A stretch of 64,000 nt of DNA from Tepidiforma flava (GCF_027594505.1 NZ_CP115149.1:496001-560000); one strand, 5' to 3'; numbered from the stretch's first letter, positions 40,535-49,670 are shown. Translations and numbers: made by a program. Notes: generated by a model from the letters alone, not told the origin.

Positions 40535-42898
40535 ATGGGCATGCTGAGCCCCTACCGCGTGCTCGATTTGACCGATGAGCGTGCCGCGCTCGGCCCGATG
40601 ATGCTCGCGAACCTCGGCGCGGAGGTGATCCGCGTCGAACCGCCCGGGTTCGAACCGGAGCCGGGGAACGCGCTGCGCTATGCGGTGTACAACCGCGGCA
40701 AGCAGCGGGTGGGCCTCGACCTCGATACGGAGGAGGGGCGGAACCGGTTCTTCGACCTCGTGCGGGGTGCGGATTTCCTGTTCGAGAACGGGGGGCCGGG
40801 CGCGATGGCCGCGCGGGGGCTCGGGCACGAGGCGCTGCTCGGCATCAACCCCCGGCTGGTGTACGTGGCACTGAGCCCCTTCGGGCAGGATGGGCCCTAC
40901 GCGCACTACCATGCGCCCGACCTGGTGCTCGCCGCGATGGGCGGCATGATGGCGCTGAACGGCGACCCCGACCGGCCGCCGGTCCGGGTGACGGTGCCGC
41001 AGTGCTGGCTCCACGGCGCAGCGGAGAGCGCGGTCGGGGCGATGGTGGCGCACCACCTGCGGGAGCGGACGGGCGTGGGGCGGTTCGTCGACGTCTCGGT
41101 GCAGGCCGCGGTCTTCTGGACGGGGCTGCAGGCGATGATCGCGCACGCCATCCAGGGGCGGGATTTCGAGCGTGCCGGGACGGCGCTCCAGCTCGGGACG
41201 ATCACGCTGCCGATGGTCTACCGGGCGAAGGACGGCGAGGTGGTGGTGCTGGGGAACGGGGCGACGCTCAAGCCGATGATGGCGTGGCTGGTCCGGGACG
41301 GCATCGTGCCGGAAGAGTGGCTGGAAGGGGAGGAGTGGGCCCGGTATGACGTGAAGGTGCTCGCTGGCGAGCCGCTGAAGTACGGCTACGAAGAGGTCCT
41401 CGGGAAGCTCCAGGAGTGGATCCAGACGCGGACGAAGAAGGAGCTGCTGGAGATCGGGCTGGCCTCCGGGGTCACCTTCGCGCCGGTGACGACCGTGCCG
41501 GAGATCCTCGACTTCGTGCACCTGCAGGTGCGCGACTACTGGCGCGACCTCGAGGTGCGGCCGGGTGTCGTCGTGAAGGCGCCCGGGCCGTGGGTGCGGG
41601 CGATGTGCGACCCGCTGGAGTTCGGCAGCAAGGTCGAACCGCAAGGCGAGCCGGCGGCGCGCGAACCGCGCCAGGTAGCGGGCGGCGAACCGGAGGGAAC
41701 GCTGCCGTTCGCCGGGTTGAAGGTGGCGGATTTCTCGTGGATCGGCGTGGGGCCGATCACCGGCAAGTACCTCGCGGACCACGGCGCGGACGTCATCCGC
41801 ATCGAAACGTCGAACCCGCCGGACCGGCTGCGGGTCGGCGGGCCGTTCAAGGACGGCGTGTTCGGGCCGAACCGGAGCCAGTTCTTCGGCGCCTTCAACA
41901 CGTCGAAGCGGTCGATTGCGCTCAACCTGAAGACTGAGGAGGGGCGCGAAATCGCGCGGAAGCTCATCGCGTGGGCGGATGTGGTGCTGGAGTCGTTCAC
42001 GCCGGGGACGATGGCGGACCTGGGGCTGGATTATGAGGCAGCAAAGGCGGTGAACCCGGACGTCATCTACGTGTCGACCTGCCTGATGGGGCAGACGGGG
42101 CCGGGAGCGAAGCTGGCCGGCTACGGCAACCATGCGGCGGCGATTTCGGGCTTCTATGAGGTGACGGGCTGGGACGATCGGCCGCCGTCGGGGCCGTTCA
42201 CGGCGTACACGGATACGATCGCGCCGCGGTTCCTCGCGACGTCGGTGATGGCGGCCGTCGACCGCTGGAAGCGGACGGGGGAGGGGTGCCGCATCGAGCA
42301 GGCGCAAATGGAGGCGGCCCTGCACTTCCTCGCGACGGAGCTGGTCGAGTACCAGCTGAACGGGCGGGTGCCCCGGCGGGCCGGGAACGAGGACCGCGAT
42401 ATGGCGCCGCACGGCGCCTACCCGGTGGCCGGGCACGACGAGTGGATCGCCATCGCGGTCGAGAATGATGCGATGTGGGAGCGGCTCGCCAGCGTCATCG
42501 GCGAAGCGTGGGCGGCCGACCCGGCATTCGCGACCGCTGAAGGACGGCGGGCGCGGAAGGACGAGATCGACGCGAAGCTGGCCGCGTGGACGGCCGGGCA
42601 GGACGGGCTCGAGCTGATGCGGCGGCTGCAGGCCGCCGGGGTGGCGGCCGGGTTCGTGCAGCGGTCGAGCGACCTGCTCTGCGACCCGCAGCTGGCGCAC
42701 CGGGAGTTCTTCCACCCGATGGTCCACCCGGAGATGGGCGAGGTGCCGTACGAAGGGCACCAGTTCATCGTGAGCGGCTACCGGAGCGGGCCGCGGCGGC
42801 CGGCGCCGTGCCTCGGCGAGCACTCGATGGAGGTGCTGCTGGAGGTGCTGGGGCTGGATGCGGACGAAGTGGCGCGGCTGGCGGCGGGCATCGGGTGA
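40535..42898 (+). CDS. Double-length CaiB/BaiF (family III) CoA-transferase, second copy
   Basis: The 787-residue protein is a second two-unit CoA-transferase. The N-terminal unit (residues 1-~390: YRVLDLTDERAALGPMMLANLGAEVIRVE, NRGKQRVGLDL, FGQDGPYAHY) has Ala at the expected catalytic acid position (VDVSVQAAV). The C-terminal unit (from about 395: LKVADFSWIGVGPITGKYLADHGADVIRIE, STCLMGQTGP) has Glu there (IEQAQMEAA). The same Ala/Glu pattern as in the other double-length protein suggests a structural first unit and an active second unit. It lies upstream of the aldehyde oxidoreductase gene. The substrate is unknown. Confidence 0.9.
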   Translation: MGMLSPYRVLDLTDERAALGPMMLANLGAEVIRVEPPGFEPEPGNALRYAVYNRGKQRVGLDLDTEEGRNRFFDLVRGADFLFENGGPGAMAARGLGHEALLGINPRLVYVALSPFGQDGPYAHYHAPDLVLAAMGGMMALNGDPDRPPVRVTVPQCWLHGAAESAVGAMVAHHLRERTGVGRFVDVSVQAAVFWTGLQAMIAHAIQGRDFERAGTALQLGTITLPMVYRAKDGEVVVLGNGATLKPMMAWLVRDGIVPEEWLEGEEWARYDVKVLAGEPLKYGYEEVLGKLQEWIQTRTKKELLEIGLASGVTFAPVTTVPEILDFVHLQVRDYWRDLEVRPGVVVKAPGPWVRAMCDPLEFGSKVEPQGEPAAREPRQVAGGEPEGTLPFAGLKVADFSWIGVGPITGKYLADHGADVIRIETSNPPDRLRVGGPFKDGVFGPNRSQFFGAFNTSKRSIALNLKTEEGREIARKLIAWADVVLESFTPGTMADLGLDYEAAKAVNPDVIYVSTCLMGQTGPGAKLAGYGNHAAAISGFYEVTGWDDRPPSGPFTAYTDTIAPRFLATSVMAAVDRWKRTGEGCRIEQAQMEAALHFLATELVEYQLNGRVPRRAGNEDRDMAPHGAYPVAGHDEWIAIAVENDAMWERLASVIGEAWAADPAFATAEGRRARKDEIDAKLAAWTAGQDGLELMRRLQAAGVAAGFVQRSSDLLCDPQLAHREFFHPMVHPEMGEVPYEGHQFIVSGYRSGPRRPAPCLGEHSMEVLLEVLGLDADEVARLAAGIG

Positions 42899-42997
42899 GT
42901 TTCGCTATGCCGGTCCGAGCATATTGCGGGCGTTCGTGAAACCGGCAACGATGCAGGGCGCAGCACGGCGCAACCAGCGCCAGGGAGGCAAAGGGAG

Positions 42998-44887
42998 TTG
43001 ACGACAGCAACGGCGACGAATGGTGCCCTCGCGGAGAAGGGCTACAACGGGAAAATGCTGAACGTGAATCTCACCACGGGTGAGATCACGGTCGAATACC
43101 CGGACGAATCGCTGTACCGGCAGTATCTCGGCGGGTACGGCATCGGCGCGCGGATGCTCTGGGACCGCGTGCCGAAGGGCGCGGACCCGCTCGGCCCGGA
43201 GAACATGCTCGGCATGTTCGCGGGGCTGCTGACGGGGACGCCGCTGTTCGGGCAGCGGTGGCAGGTGGTGTGCAAGAGCCCGCTCACGGGCGGCTGGGGC
43301 GATGCGAACTGCGGCGGCGACTTCGGCGGCGTGCTGAAGCTCGCGGGCTGGGACGGCATCATGTTCTTCGGCAAGGCCGAGAAGCCCGTCTACCTGCTCA
43401 TCGACAACGACAAGTTCGAGCTGCGCGACGCGAGCGACCTCTGGGGCCAGGGCGCCATCGAAAACGAGAAGGTGCTGAAGGACCGGCACGGCAAGCGCGC
43501 GAGCGTGGCGAACATCGGCCCGGCGGGCGAGACGCTCTCGCTGATCAGCGGGGTGTGCAACGACCACGGCCGCCTGGCGGCACGCTCCGGCGTCGGCGCG
43601 GTGATGGGCTCGAAGAAGCTGAAGGCCGTCGTGGTGCTGGCCGAGCGGAAGGTCATCAGCCAGACGCCGGAGACGACGAAGCTGCTCCGGGAGAACCTGG
43701 ACCAGTTCGTGAAGCCGCTGCGGGACTTCTTCCACAACTTCGGGACGACGGGCATCACGGCGATGTCGGCCCTGAACGGCGACAGCCCGGTGAAGAACTG
43801 GGGCGGCGTCGGCATCATCGACTTCCCGATCGCGCAGCAGATCGACGGCGGGTCGCAGATCAACCCGCGGATGGAGAAGTCGTACGGCTGCTGGCGGTGC
43901 CCGATGGCGTGCGGCGCCGAATCGAAGGAGTCGACGAACCCGAAGTACCCGTACCCGCACCACACGCACCGGCCGGAGTACGAGGCGATGGCGGCCTTCG
44001 GCACGATGAACCTCGTGGCCGACCCGGACGCGCTGATCTACGCGAACCACCTGTGCAACGAATACGGGTTCGACGTCATCAGCGCCGGCGGCGCCATCTC
44101 GATGGCGATCGAGTGCTACGAGAACGGCATCATCACGAAGGAAGACACCGAGGGCATCGAGCTCCGGTGGGGCGATGCGGACGCGATGATCGCCTTCCTG
44201 AAGGCGATGGGCGAGCGCAAGGGCATCGCGGCGGTGTTCGCCGACGGCGTGAAGGTCGCGGCCGAGAAGATCGGGCGCGGGGCTGAGAAGTACGCGATGC
44301 ACATCGGCGGGCAGGAGCTGCCGATGCACGACCCGAAGCTCCAGCCCGAATACCACACCACCTACAAGCTGGACCCGACGCCCGCGCGCCACACCCAGTA
44401 CGAGGGGAACAAGCGGCTCGGCAAGATCCCGCCGGCGCCGGCCGACAACAAGGTCTACACTGGCCGCGGCGAGCACCACAAGGCGGCGAGCGAGTACATG
44501 CACGTGGTCAACGCCGGCGGCATGTGCCAGTTCGTGATGATGGCGGCGAACACGGCGAACATCCCGACGTGGTTCAACTCGGTGACCGGCTGGGACATCG
44601 ACCTCGACGAGATGATGCAGATCGGCGAGCGCATCGCGAACCTGCGCATGGCCTACGAGGTGCGCGAGGGCGGCAACCCGCGGAAGCGGCACGTGCCGCC
44701 GCGGGTCACCGGTGAATCGACCGAGGCGACGCACGCCGGCCCGCTGCAGGGCATCAAGCTCGACACCGAGACGCTCGAAGTCGAGTTCCTGAAGGCCTGC
44801 GACTGGGACACGGAGACCTGCAAGCCGTCGAAGGCGAAGCTCGAGTCGCTCGGCCTGCAGGACGTGGCGGCGGTCCTCCACGCATAG
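42998..44887 (+). CDS. Aldehyde ferredoxin oxidoreductase family protein
   Basis: The 629-residue enzyme matches tungsten-containing AORs: N-terminal GKMLNVNLTTGEITVE, a pterin-binding segment, and the [4Fe-4S] ligands C298-x2-C301-x3-C305 with a distal C510 (GGMCQF), spaced as in Pyrococcus AOR. AORs interconvert aldehydes and carboxylic acids with ferredoxin. The start is TTG 42998, supported by GGAGG 9 bases upstream. No pterin or tungstate transport gene is adjacent. The neighbours are a CoA-transferase and a MoxR-VWA operon, the latter a possible maturation system. Confidence 0.92.
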   Translation: MTTATATNGALAEKGYNGKMLNVNLTTGEITVEYPDESLYRQYLGGYGIGARMLWDRVPKGADPLGPENMLGMFAGLLTGTPLFGQRWQVVCKSPLTGGWGDANCGGDFGGVLKLAGWDGIMFFGKAEKPVYLLIDNDKFELRDASDLWGQGAIENEKVLKDRHGKRASVANIGPAGETLSLISGVCNDHGRLAARSGVGAVMGSKKLKAVVVLAERKVISQTPETTKLLRENLDQFVKPLRDFFHNFGTTGITAMSALNGDSPVKNWGGVGIIDFPIAQQIDGGSQINPRMEKSYGCWRCPMACGAESKESTNPKYPYPHHTHRPEYEAMAAFGTMNLVADPDALIYANHLCNEYGFDVISAGGAISMAIECYENGIITKEDTEGIELRWGDADAMIAFLKAMGERKGIAAVFADGVKVAAEKIGRGAEKYAMHIGGQELPMHDPKLQPEYHTTYKLDPTPARHTQYEGNKRLGKIPPAPADNKVYTGRGEHHKAASEYMHVVNAGGMCQFVMMAANTANIPTWFNSVTGWDIDLDEMMQIGERIANLRMAYEVREGGNPRKRHVPPRVTGESTEATHAGPLQGIKLDTETLEVEFLKACDWDTETCKPSKAKLESLGLQDVAAVLHA

Positions 44888-44911
44888 CTGCCGGCTTCCC
44901 GGCTGATGCGA

Positions 44912-44942
44912 CGCGCCCCTCCCGGCACCCGGGAGGGGCGCG
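44912..44942 (+). terminator. Strong hairpin after the aldehyde oxidoreductase gene
   Basis: A perfect 14-bp stem (CGCGCCCCTCCCGG / CCGGGAGGGGCGCG) with a 3-base loop, 24 bases after the stop. There is no T tract. Confidence 0.65.
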
Positions 44943-45064
44943 CTGCGTTCGGGGAAGGGAAAACCGGCCGGCTGCGGCCGGCATGCTTTACCGCCATTTG
45001 CGGCGCCATGCTTCAGGGTAGGTGGCACGGGCCTGCGAGGGCCCCCAACTCGCGGAGGTAGCGC

Positions 45065-46084
45065 GTGACCGGTTGGCAGGATGAGTCCCGGCAGGAGGCG
45101 GCGGCCCGGGCGCATGCCGTCTTCGAGGCGGCGATGTTCGAAATCAAGCGGGTGATCGTCGGGCAGGAGCAGATGCTGGAGCGGGTGCTCGTCGCGCTGC
45201 TGGCGAACGGGCACCTGCTCATCGAAGGCGTGCCCGGGCTGGCGAAGACGCTCACGGTGAAGACGGTGGCGGACGTGCTCGGGGGGACATTCCACCGGGT
45301 GCAGTTCACGCCGGACCTCGTCCCGGGGGACCTCGTTGGCACGCGGATCTACCGGCCCGATACGGGCCAGTTCGTGGCCGAGAAGGGGCCCGTGTTCTGC
45401 AACATCCTGCTGGCGGACGAGATCAACCGTGCCCCGGCGAAGGTGCAGTCGGCGCTGCTCGAAGTGATGCAGGAGCGGCAGGTGACGATCGGGCTGGAGA
45501 CGTTCCGGGTGCCGCACCCGTTCCTCGTGATGGCGACGCAGAACCCGATCGAGTCGGAGGGCACCTACCCGCTGCCGGAGGCGCAGGTCGACCGCTTCAT
45601 GATGAAGGTGATCGTGGACTACCCGGCGCAGGCGGAGGAGCTGGCGATCGTGCAGCGGTCGCTGGCGCCGGTCGGCAGCGTGAAGCAGGTGCTGCCCGTG
45701 GAGGAGCTGGCGAAGTTCCAGGCGCTGACGGCCGAGGTCTACGTCGACCGGGCGGTGGCGGAGTACGCGGTGGCGCTGGCGGATGCGACGCGGCACCCGG
45801 AGCGGTACGGGCTGGTTCGCCACAAGGAGCACATCGCGTTCGGCTCGAGCCCGCGCGGGAGCATCAACCTCGTCCATGCCGCGCGGGCGGTGGCGCTGCT
45901 GCGCGGGCGGGCGTACGTGCTGCCGGGGGACGTCTTCGACCTGGCGCGGGACGTGCTGCGCCACCGGATGGTGCTCACCTACCAGGCACTGGCCGAGGGG
46001 GTCACCCCGGACCAGATCCTGGACGGGATCCTCGCGGCGGTGCCGGTGCCGCGCATCGAACTGGCGGCCGAGGCGTCCGCGTGA
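45065..46084 (+). CDS. MoxR family AAA ATPase
   Basis: The 339-residue ATPase has Walker A EGVPGLAKTL, Walker B NILLADEINRAPAKVQSALLEVM, sensor 1 ATQNPIESEGTYPLPEAQVDRF and the C-terminal lid. MoxR proteins act as chaperones that activate metalloenzymes or other complexes together with VWA proteins. GTG 45065 follows CGGAGGTAG. It forms a GTGA overlap with the DUF58 gene. The preceding gene is a tungsten-type oxidoreductase, a possible client. Confidence 0.93.
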   Translation: MTGWQDESRQEAAARAHAVFEAAMFEIKRVIVGQEQMLERVLVALLANGHLLIEGVPGLAKTLTVKTVADVLGGTFHRVQFTPDLVPGDLVGTRIYRPDTGQFVAEKGPVFCNILLADEINRAPAKVQSALLEVMQERQVTIGLETFRVPHPFLVMATQNPIESEGTYPLPEAQVDRFMMKVIVDYPAQAEELAIVQRSLAPVGSVKQVLPVEELAKFQALTAEVYVDRAVAEYAVALADATRHPERYGLVRHKEHIAFGSSPRGSINLVHAARAVALLRGRAYVLPGDVFDLARDVLRHRMVLTYQALAEGVTPDQILDGILAAVPVPRIELAAEASA

Positions 46085-47001
46085 GTGCGCTGCTCGCCCG
46101 GCGGCCGACGCCGGACGCCCCGGGGCCGGGGCCGATGCCGGAAGCGGTGCTGCGGGCGCTCGACATCACCGTCGGGCGGCGGGTCAGCAGCCTGCTCGCG
46201 GGCGATTTCCGCTCGCACGGGCTCGGGACGGGCACGGAGCTGGCCCAGGTGCGCGAATACGTGCCGGGGAACGACGTGCGGCGCATCGACTGGAACGTGA
46301 CGGCGCGGACGCTCGTGCCCCATGTGCGGGAGTTCGTAGCGGAGCGGGTGCTGACGACGTGGCTGGTGCTCGATGCCTCGGCGTCGATGCTGTTCGGCAC
46401 GGCGGACCGGCGGAAGTACGACGTCGCGGAGGGGGTGGCGCTGGCCGCGGGGCATGTCGCGACCCGGCACGGGAACGCGCTGGGGGTGTACCTGTTCGAC
46501 GGCGAGCGGGAGCGGCTGATGCGGCCGGCGCAGGGCCGCGCCGGGCTGCTCGCGCTGCTGCTGGCGCTGCGGCTGCAGCCGCCGGCAGGGGGGACGGCGT
46601 CGCTCGGCCGGGCGCTGCAGAAGATTGACCGGCTTGCCGGCCGCGGGCGGCTCGTGCTCGTCGTGTCGGACTTCCGCGGGCCGCGGGACTGGGAGCGGCC
46701 GCTGCTGCAGCTGTGCGGGCGGCACGACGTCGTCGCGGTCGAAATTCGCGACCCGCGGGAGCAGGAGCTGCCGGATGTGGGCGAGCTGTGGCTGATGGAC
46801 CCGGAGACGGGACGGCAGCTGCGGGTGGATACGGGGTCGCGGCGGCTGCGGGAGCGGTTCGCGGCGGCGGCGGCGGCCGAGCGGGCGGAGGTGGCGGCGG
46901 CGATCGCGCGGGCCGGGGCCCGCCATATCGTGCTTTCGACGTCGGGCGACTGGCTGCGCGCATTCGCGGCCGGGCTGCTCGAGAAAGGATACGTGCGATG
47001 A
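46081..47001 (+). CDS. DUF58 domain protein
   Basis: The 306-residue protein has the DUF58 core (EYVPGNDVRRIDWNVTART) followed by a VWA-like domain with LVLDASASMLFG, in which the MIDAS-type DxSxS is present. DUF58 proteins nearly always sit between moxR and vwa genes and are thought to act with them. Start GTG 46081 overlaps the previous stop and its TGA overlaps the next ATG. No membrane segment is seen, so it is cytoplasmic or peripheral. Confidence 0.93.
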   Translation: MSALLARRPTPDAPGPGPMPEAVLRALDITVGRRVSSLLAGDFRSHGLGTGTELAQVREYVPGNDVRRIDWNVTARTLVPHVREFVAERVLTTWLVLDASASMLFGTADRRKYDVAEGVALAAGHVATRHGNALGVYLFDGERERLMRPAQGRAGLLALLLALRLQPPAGGTASLGRALQKIDRLAGRGRLVLVVSDFRGPRDWERPLLQLCGRHDVVAVEIRDPREQELPDVGELWLMDPETGRQLRVDTGSRRLRERFAAAAAAERAEVAAAIARAGARHIVLSTSGDWLRAFAAGLLEKGYVR

Positions 47002-48017
47002 CGTTCCTCTGGCCGTGGATGCTGCTGGGGCTGGCGGTCGTGCCCCTGCTGGCGGGGCTCTATGCGCTGGCGCAGCGGCGGCGCCCGAAGTACGCGGCGC
47101 GGTTCACGAACCTGGACCTGCTCGCGAACGTGGTGGAGGCGAGCCCGAACTGGCGGCGGCACCTGCCGCCGGCGCTGTACCTGCTCGCGATTGCGGCGGT
47201 GGTGTTCACCCTGGCGCGGCCGCAGCTGGTGACGAAGACGCCGCGGCAGGAAGGCACGGTCGTCCTCGTCACGGACGTCTCGGGCTCGATGAACGCGACG
47301 GACGTCGCGCCGACGCGAATGGCGGCGGCGCAGGAGGCGGCGCACACGCTGGTCGACCGGCTGCCGAAGGACTTCCGCATCAGCCTCATCAGCTTTTCGA
47401 GCGGGGTGAACGTGCTCGTGCCGCCGACGACGGAGAAGGAGCAGGTGCACGCGGCGATCGACCGCCTGGCGCCGCTCGGCGGCACGGCGATGGGCGACGC
47501 CCTGGCGACCGCGGTGGACGTGGTGCGGGCGGCGCTGGAGCAGCAGCCGGCGGGGACGAACGCGGACGGCACGCCCGCGACGCCGGCGCCAATCCGGGGC
47601 GAAGGCGAAGCGGCGCCGGCGGTCATCGTGCTGCTCTCCGACGGCGCGCAGACGGTGGGGACGTACCAGCCGCTGGACGCGGCGCAGCTCGCCGCCGACG
47701 CGGGCGTGCCGGTGTATGCGATCGCGCTCGGGACGCCGGACGGCATCGCGGTGGTGACGGACCCGCAGGGCCGGCAGCGCACCGTGCGGGTGCCGCCGGA
47801 CTTCGAAACGCTGCAGGCGATCGCGGAGGTCACCGGCGGGCGGGCGTTCGAGGCGCCGGGCGCGAGCCAGCTCGAGAGCATCTACCGCGACCTCGGCGAC
47901 CGCATCGGCTACGTCGAGGAGCGGACGGAAGTGAGCTGGGCGGCGGCCGGGCTGGCGGGGGTGCTGGTGCTCGCCGGCGGCGCGCTGGGCCTGCTGTGGT
48001 TCAACCGGTTCCCGTAA
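46998..48017 (+). CDS. VWA domain membrane protein (BatA-like)
   Basis: The 339-residue protein has two N-terminal membrane segments (WPWMLLGLAVVPLLAGLYAL, LPPALYLLAIAAVVFTLA), a VWA domain with an intact MIDAS (DVSGSMN) and a C-terminal membrane segment. It is the membrane partner in the MoxR-DUF58-VWA set. A disordered Pro/Thr-rich insertion lies inside the VWA domain (about residues 182-205). The four-gene Bat set known from Bacteroidetes is reduced here to one VWA protein. Confidence 0.92.
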   Translation: MTFLWPWMLLGLAVVPLLAGLYALAQRRRPKYAARFTNLDLLANVVEASPNWRRHLPPALYLLAIAAVVFTLARPQLVTKTPRQEGTVVLVTDVSGSMNATDVAPTRMAAAQEAAHTLVDRLPKDFRISLISFSSGVNVLVPPTTEKEQVHAAIDRLAPLGGTAMGDALATAVDVVRAALEQQPAGTNADGTPATPAPIRGEGEAAPAVIVLLSDGAQTVGTYQPLDAAQLAADAGVPVYAIALGTPDGIAVVTDPQGRQRTVRVPPDFETLQAIAEVTGGRAFEAPGASQLESIYRDLGDRIGYVEERTEVSWAAAGLAGVLVLAGGALGLLWFNRFP

Positions 48018-48047
48018 TCCTGACCATTCGTTCAGGCTGGAACGAGA

Positions 48048-48076
48048 TTGCATCGAGGACGGCGATTCGGTAGGGT
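48048..48076 (+). promoter_or_regulatory. Leaderless promoter of the second alpha/beta hydrolase gene
   Basis: TTGCAT (48048-48053), 17 bases, TAGGGT (48071-48076), then 6 bases to ATG 48083. Initiation 7 bases after the -10 would fall on the A of the ATG; no Shine-Dalgarno site exists. Confidence 0.6.
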
Positions 48077-48082
48077 TCCGCC

Positions 48083-48886
48083 ATGCCGTTCGCGGTATGC
48101 AACGGGGTGCGGCTGTATTACGAGGTGCACGGTTCGGGCGAGCCGCTGCTGCTCGTGATGGGACAGGGGAGCGACCACCACGGCTGGGACCCGGTGCTCG
48201 ACGACTTCGCCAGCCGCTTCCAGGTCATCGTCTACGACCACCGGGGGACGGGGCAGAGCGACAAGCCCTGCGAGCCGCCGTACACCACGCGGATGTTCGC
48301 AGCGGATGCGGTCGGATTGCTGGACCACCTGGGCATCGAGCGGGCGCACATCTACGGCATCTCGATGGGCGGCCGCATCTGCCAGTGGATCGCCATCGAC
48401 TACCCGGACCGGGTGGGCGCTGTGGTGCTCGGGTGCACGACGCCGGGGGATGCGCACGGGGTGAAGCGGCCGCCTGAGGTCGATGCGAAGATGCGCACGC
48501 GGCCGGCAGACCCGGAGGAGGCGGCGCAGTTCCTCGCGGAGGAGATGGTGAGCCCGGGCTGGCTGGCGGCGCACCCGGAGTACCTGGCATTTTTGCGCGA
48601 ACGGGCGAGGAATCCCATCCCGGCGTATGCCCAGCGGTTGCATTACGAAGCGAGCCAGGGGCACGATGCATGGGAGAGGCTGACGGAGATCCGCGCGCCG
48701 GTGCTGGTGATTCACGGGTCGGAGGACCGGATAAATCCGACCGCGAACGCGGCGCTGCTGGCCGGGCGGATCCCGGGGGCGGAGCTGTACCTCGTCGAAG
48801 GAGGGCGGCACGGGTACTTCATCGAGTTTCGCGAGGAAGCGGGCGCGGCGGTGATGGGGTTCCTGGAGCGTCACACCACAAGGTAG
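48083..48886 (+). CDS. Alpha/beta-fold hydrolase
   Basis: The 267-residue protein has a typical HG-containing N-terminus (LLLVMGQGSDHHGWD), DHRGTGQSDKP, the nucleophile elbow YGISMGGRI, an acid in HGSEDRINP and the catalytic His in EGGRHGYF. Similar proteins are esterases, lactonases or haloperoxidase-like hydrolases; the substrate is unknown. It has the clearest leaderless promoter in the window. Confidence 0.9.
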   Translation: MPFAVCNGVRLYYEVHGSGEPLLLVMGQGSDHHGWDPVLDDFASRFQVIVYDHRGTGQSDKPCEPPYTTRMFAADAVGLLDHLGIERAHIYGISMGGRICQWIAIDYPDRVGAVVLGCTTPGDAHGVKRPPEVDAKMRTRPADPEEAAQFLAEEMVSPGWLAAHPEYLAFLRERARNPIPAYAQRLHYEASQGHDAWERLTEIRAPVLVIHGSEDRINPTANAALLAGRIPGAELYLVEGGRHGYFIEFREEAGAAVMGFLERHTTR

Positions 48887-48889
48887 GGT
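48884..48889 (+). promoter_or_regulatory. -10 element of a leaderless promoter for the nucleotidyltransferase gene
   Basis: TAGGGT overlaps the preceding stop codon and lies 6 bases before ATG 48896, the same hexamer and distance as for the preceding gene. Confidence 0.4.
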
Positions 48890-48895
48890 GCGGGC

Positions 48896-49660
48896 ATGCA
48901 TTTGCAGCGAAAGATCATGGGGTTTTCGCGGGACGTTGGGCGGCGTCTCGACCGGGCGCTGGGGGAGAACCTGATCGGGCTCTACCTCCACGGCTCCGCG
49001 ACGATGGGGGCGTTTCAGTACCTGCGGTCGGATTTCGACATGCTGGCAGTGGTCGAGGAGCCGCTGACGAAGGACCAGCAGCGGCTCATCGCCGAGCTGC
49101 TGATGGACCCGGAGATGCCGTGTCCCGGCTCCGGGCTCGAGCTGAGCATCGTGACGGATGCGTCGCTCGACGTCGAAAGCCACTCGCCGCCGTTCGAACT
49201 GCACCTGTGCACGGTGCCGGAGGCGCGGACATTCGTCGACGGGCACGGGCACCCGGGCGACCCGGACCTGCTGCTCCACTACGCGGTGGCACGGGAGAAG
49301 GGGCGGGCGATCATCGGCCCCGAGCCGGAGGAGATGTTCCCGATCATCCCGCGCAGCTGGGTGCTGGAGGCGATGGCGGATGAGCTGGGCTGGGCGGTGG
49401 CGAACGCCACGCCGGGCTACGCGGTGCTGAACGCGGTGCGCGCGCTGCGGTACGCCTACACGGGCGAGCTGGTGAGCAAGCAGGAGGGCGCGTACTGGTT
49501 CTTCCGGCAGCGGAAGAACATGATGCCCGTGCGCCTGGCGCTGAAGCAGCACCTCGGCCGCTCGGCGACGGGCCCGAGCCAGGAGCACGCGGAGCGGTTC
49601 GTCGGCTGGGTGCTGGACGAGATCAACCGGGTTCGGATGGACCTGGACGAGGACGAATAG
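48896..49660 (+). CDS. Nucleotidyltransferase with DUF4111 (aminoglycoside adenylyltransferase-like)
   Basis: The 254-residue protein has the nucleotidyltransferase signature HGSATMG...SDFDM (G33-S34, D46, D48) and a DUF4111-type helical C-terminal domain (YAVLNAVRALRYAYTGE, SKQEGAYWF). This architecture is that of ANT(3'')/ANT(9) streptomycin-spectinomycin adenylyltransferases, but divergent relatives need not confer resistance. An acetyltransferase gene follows 10 bases later. Confidence 0.85.
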   Translation: MHLQRKIMGFSRDVGRRLDRALGENLIGLYLHGSATMGAFQYLRSDFDMLAVVEEPLTKDQQRLIAELLMDPEMPCPGSGLELSIVTDASLDVESHSPPFELHLCTVPEARTFVDGHGHPGDPDLLLHYAVAREKGRAIIGPEPEEMFPIIPRSWVLEAMADELGWAVANATPGYAVLNAVRALRYAYTGELVSKQEGAYWFFRQRKNMMPVRLALKQHLGRSATGPSQEHAERFVGWVLDEINRVRMDLDEDE

Positions 49661-49670
49661 GCCCGCTCGC

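Noticed and set aside
48896-49660. Calling the nucleotidyltransferase a streptomycin resistance gene (aadA)
   Set aside because: The architecture matches, but similarity cannot be judged closely enough, and nothing indicates acquisition or resistance function.
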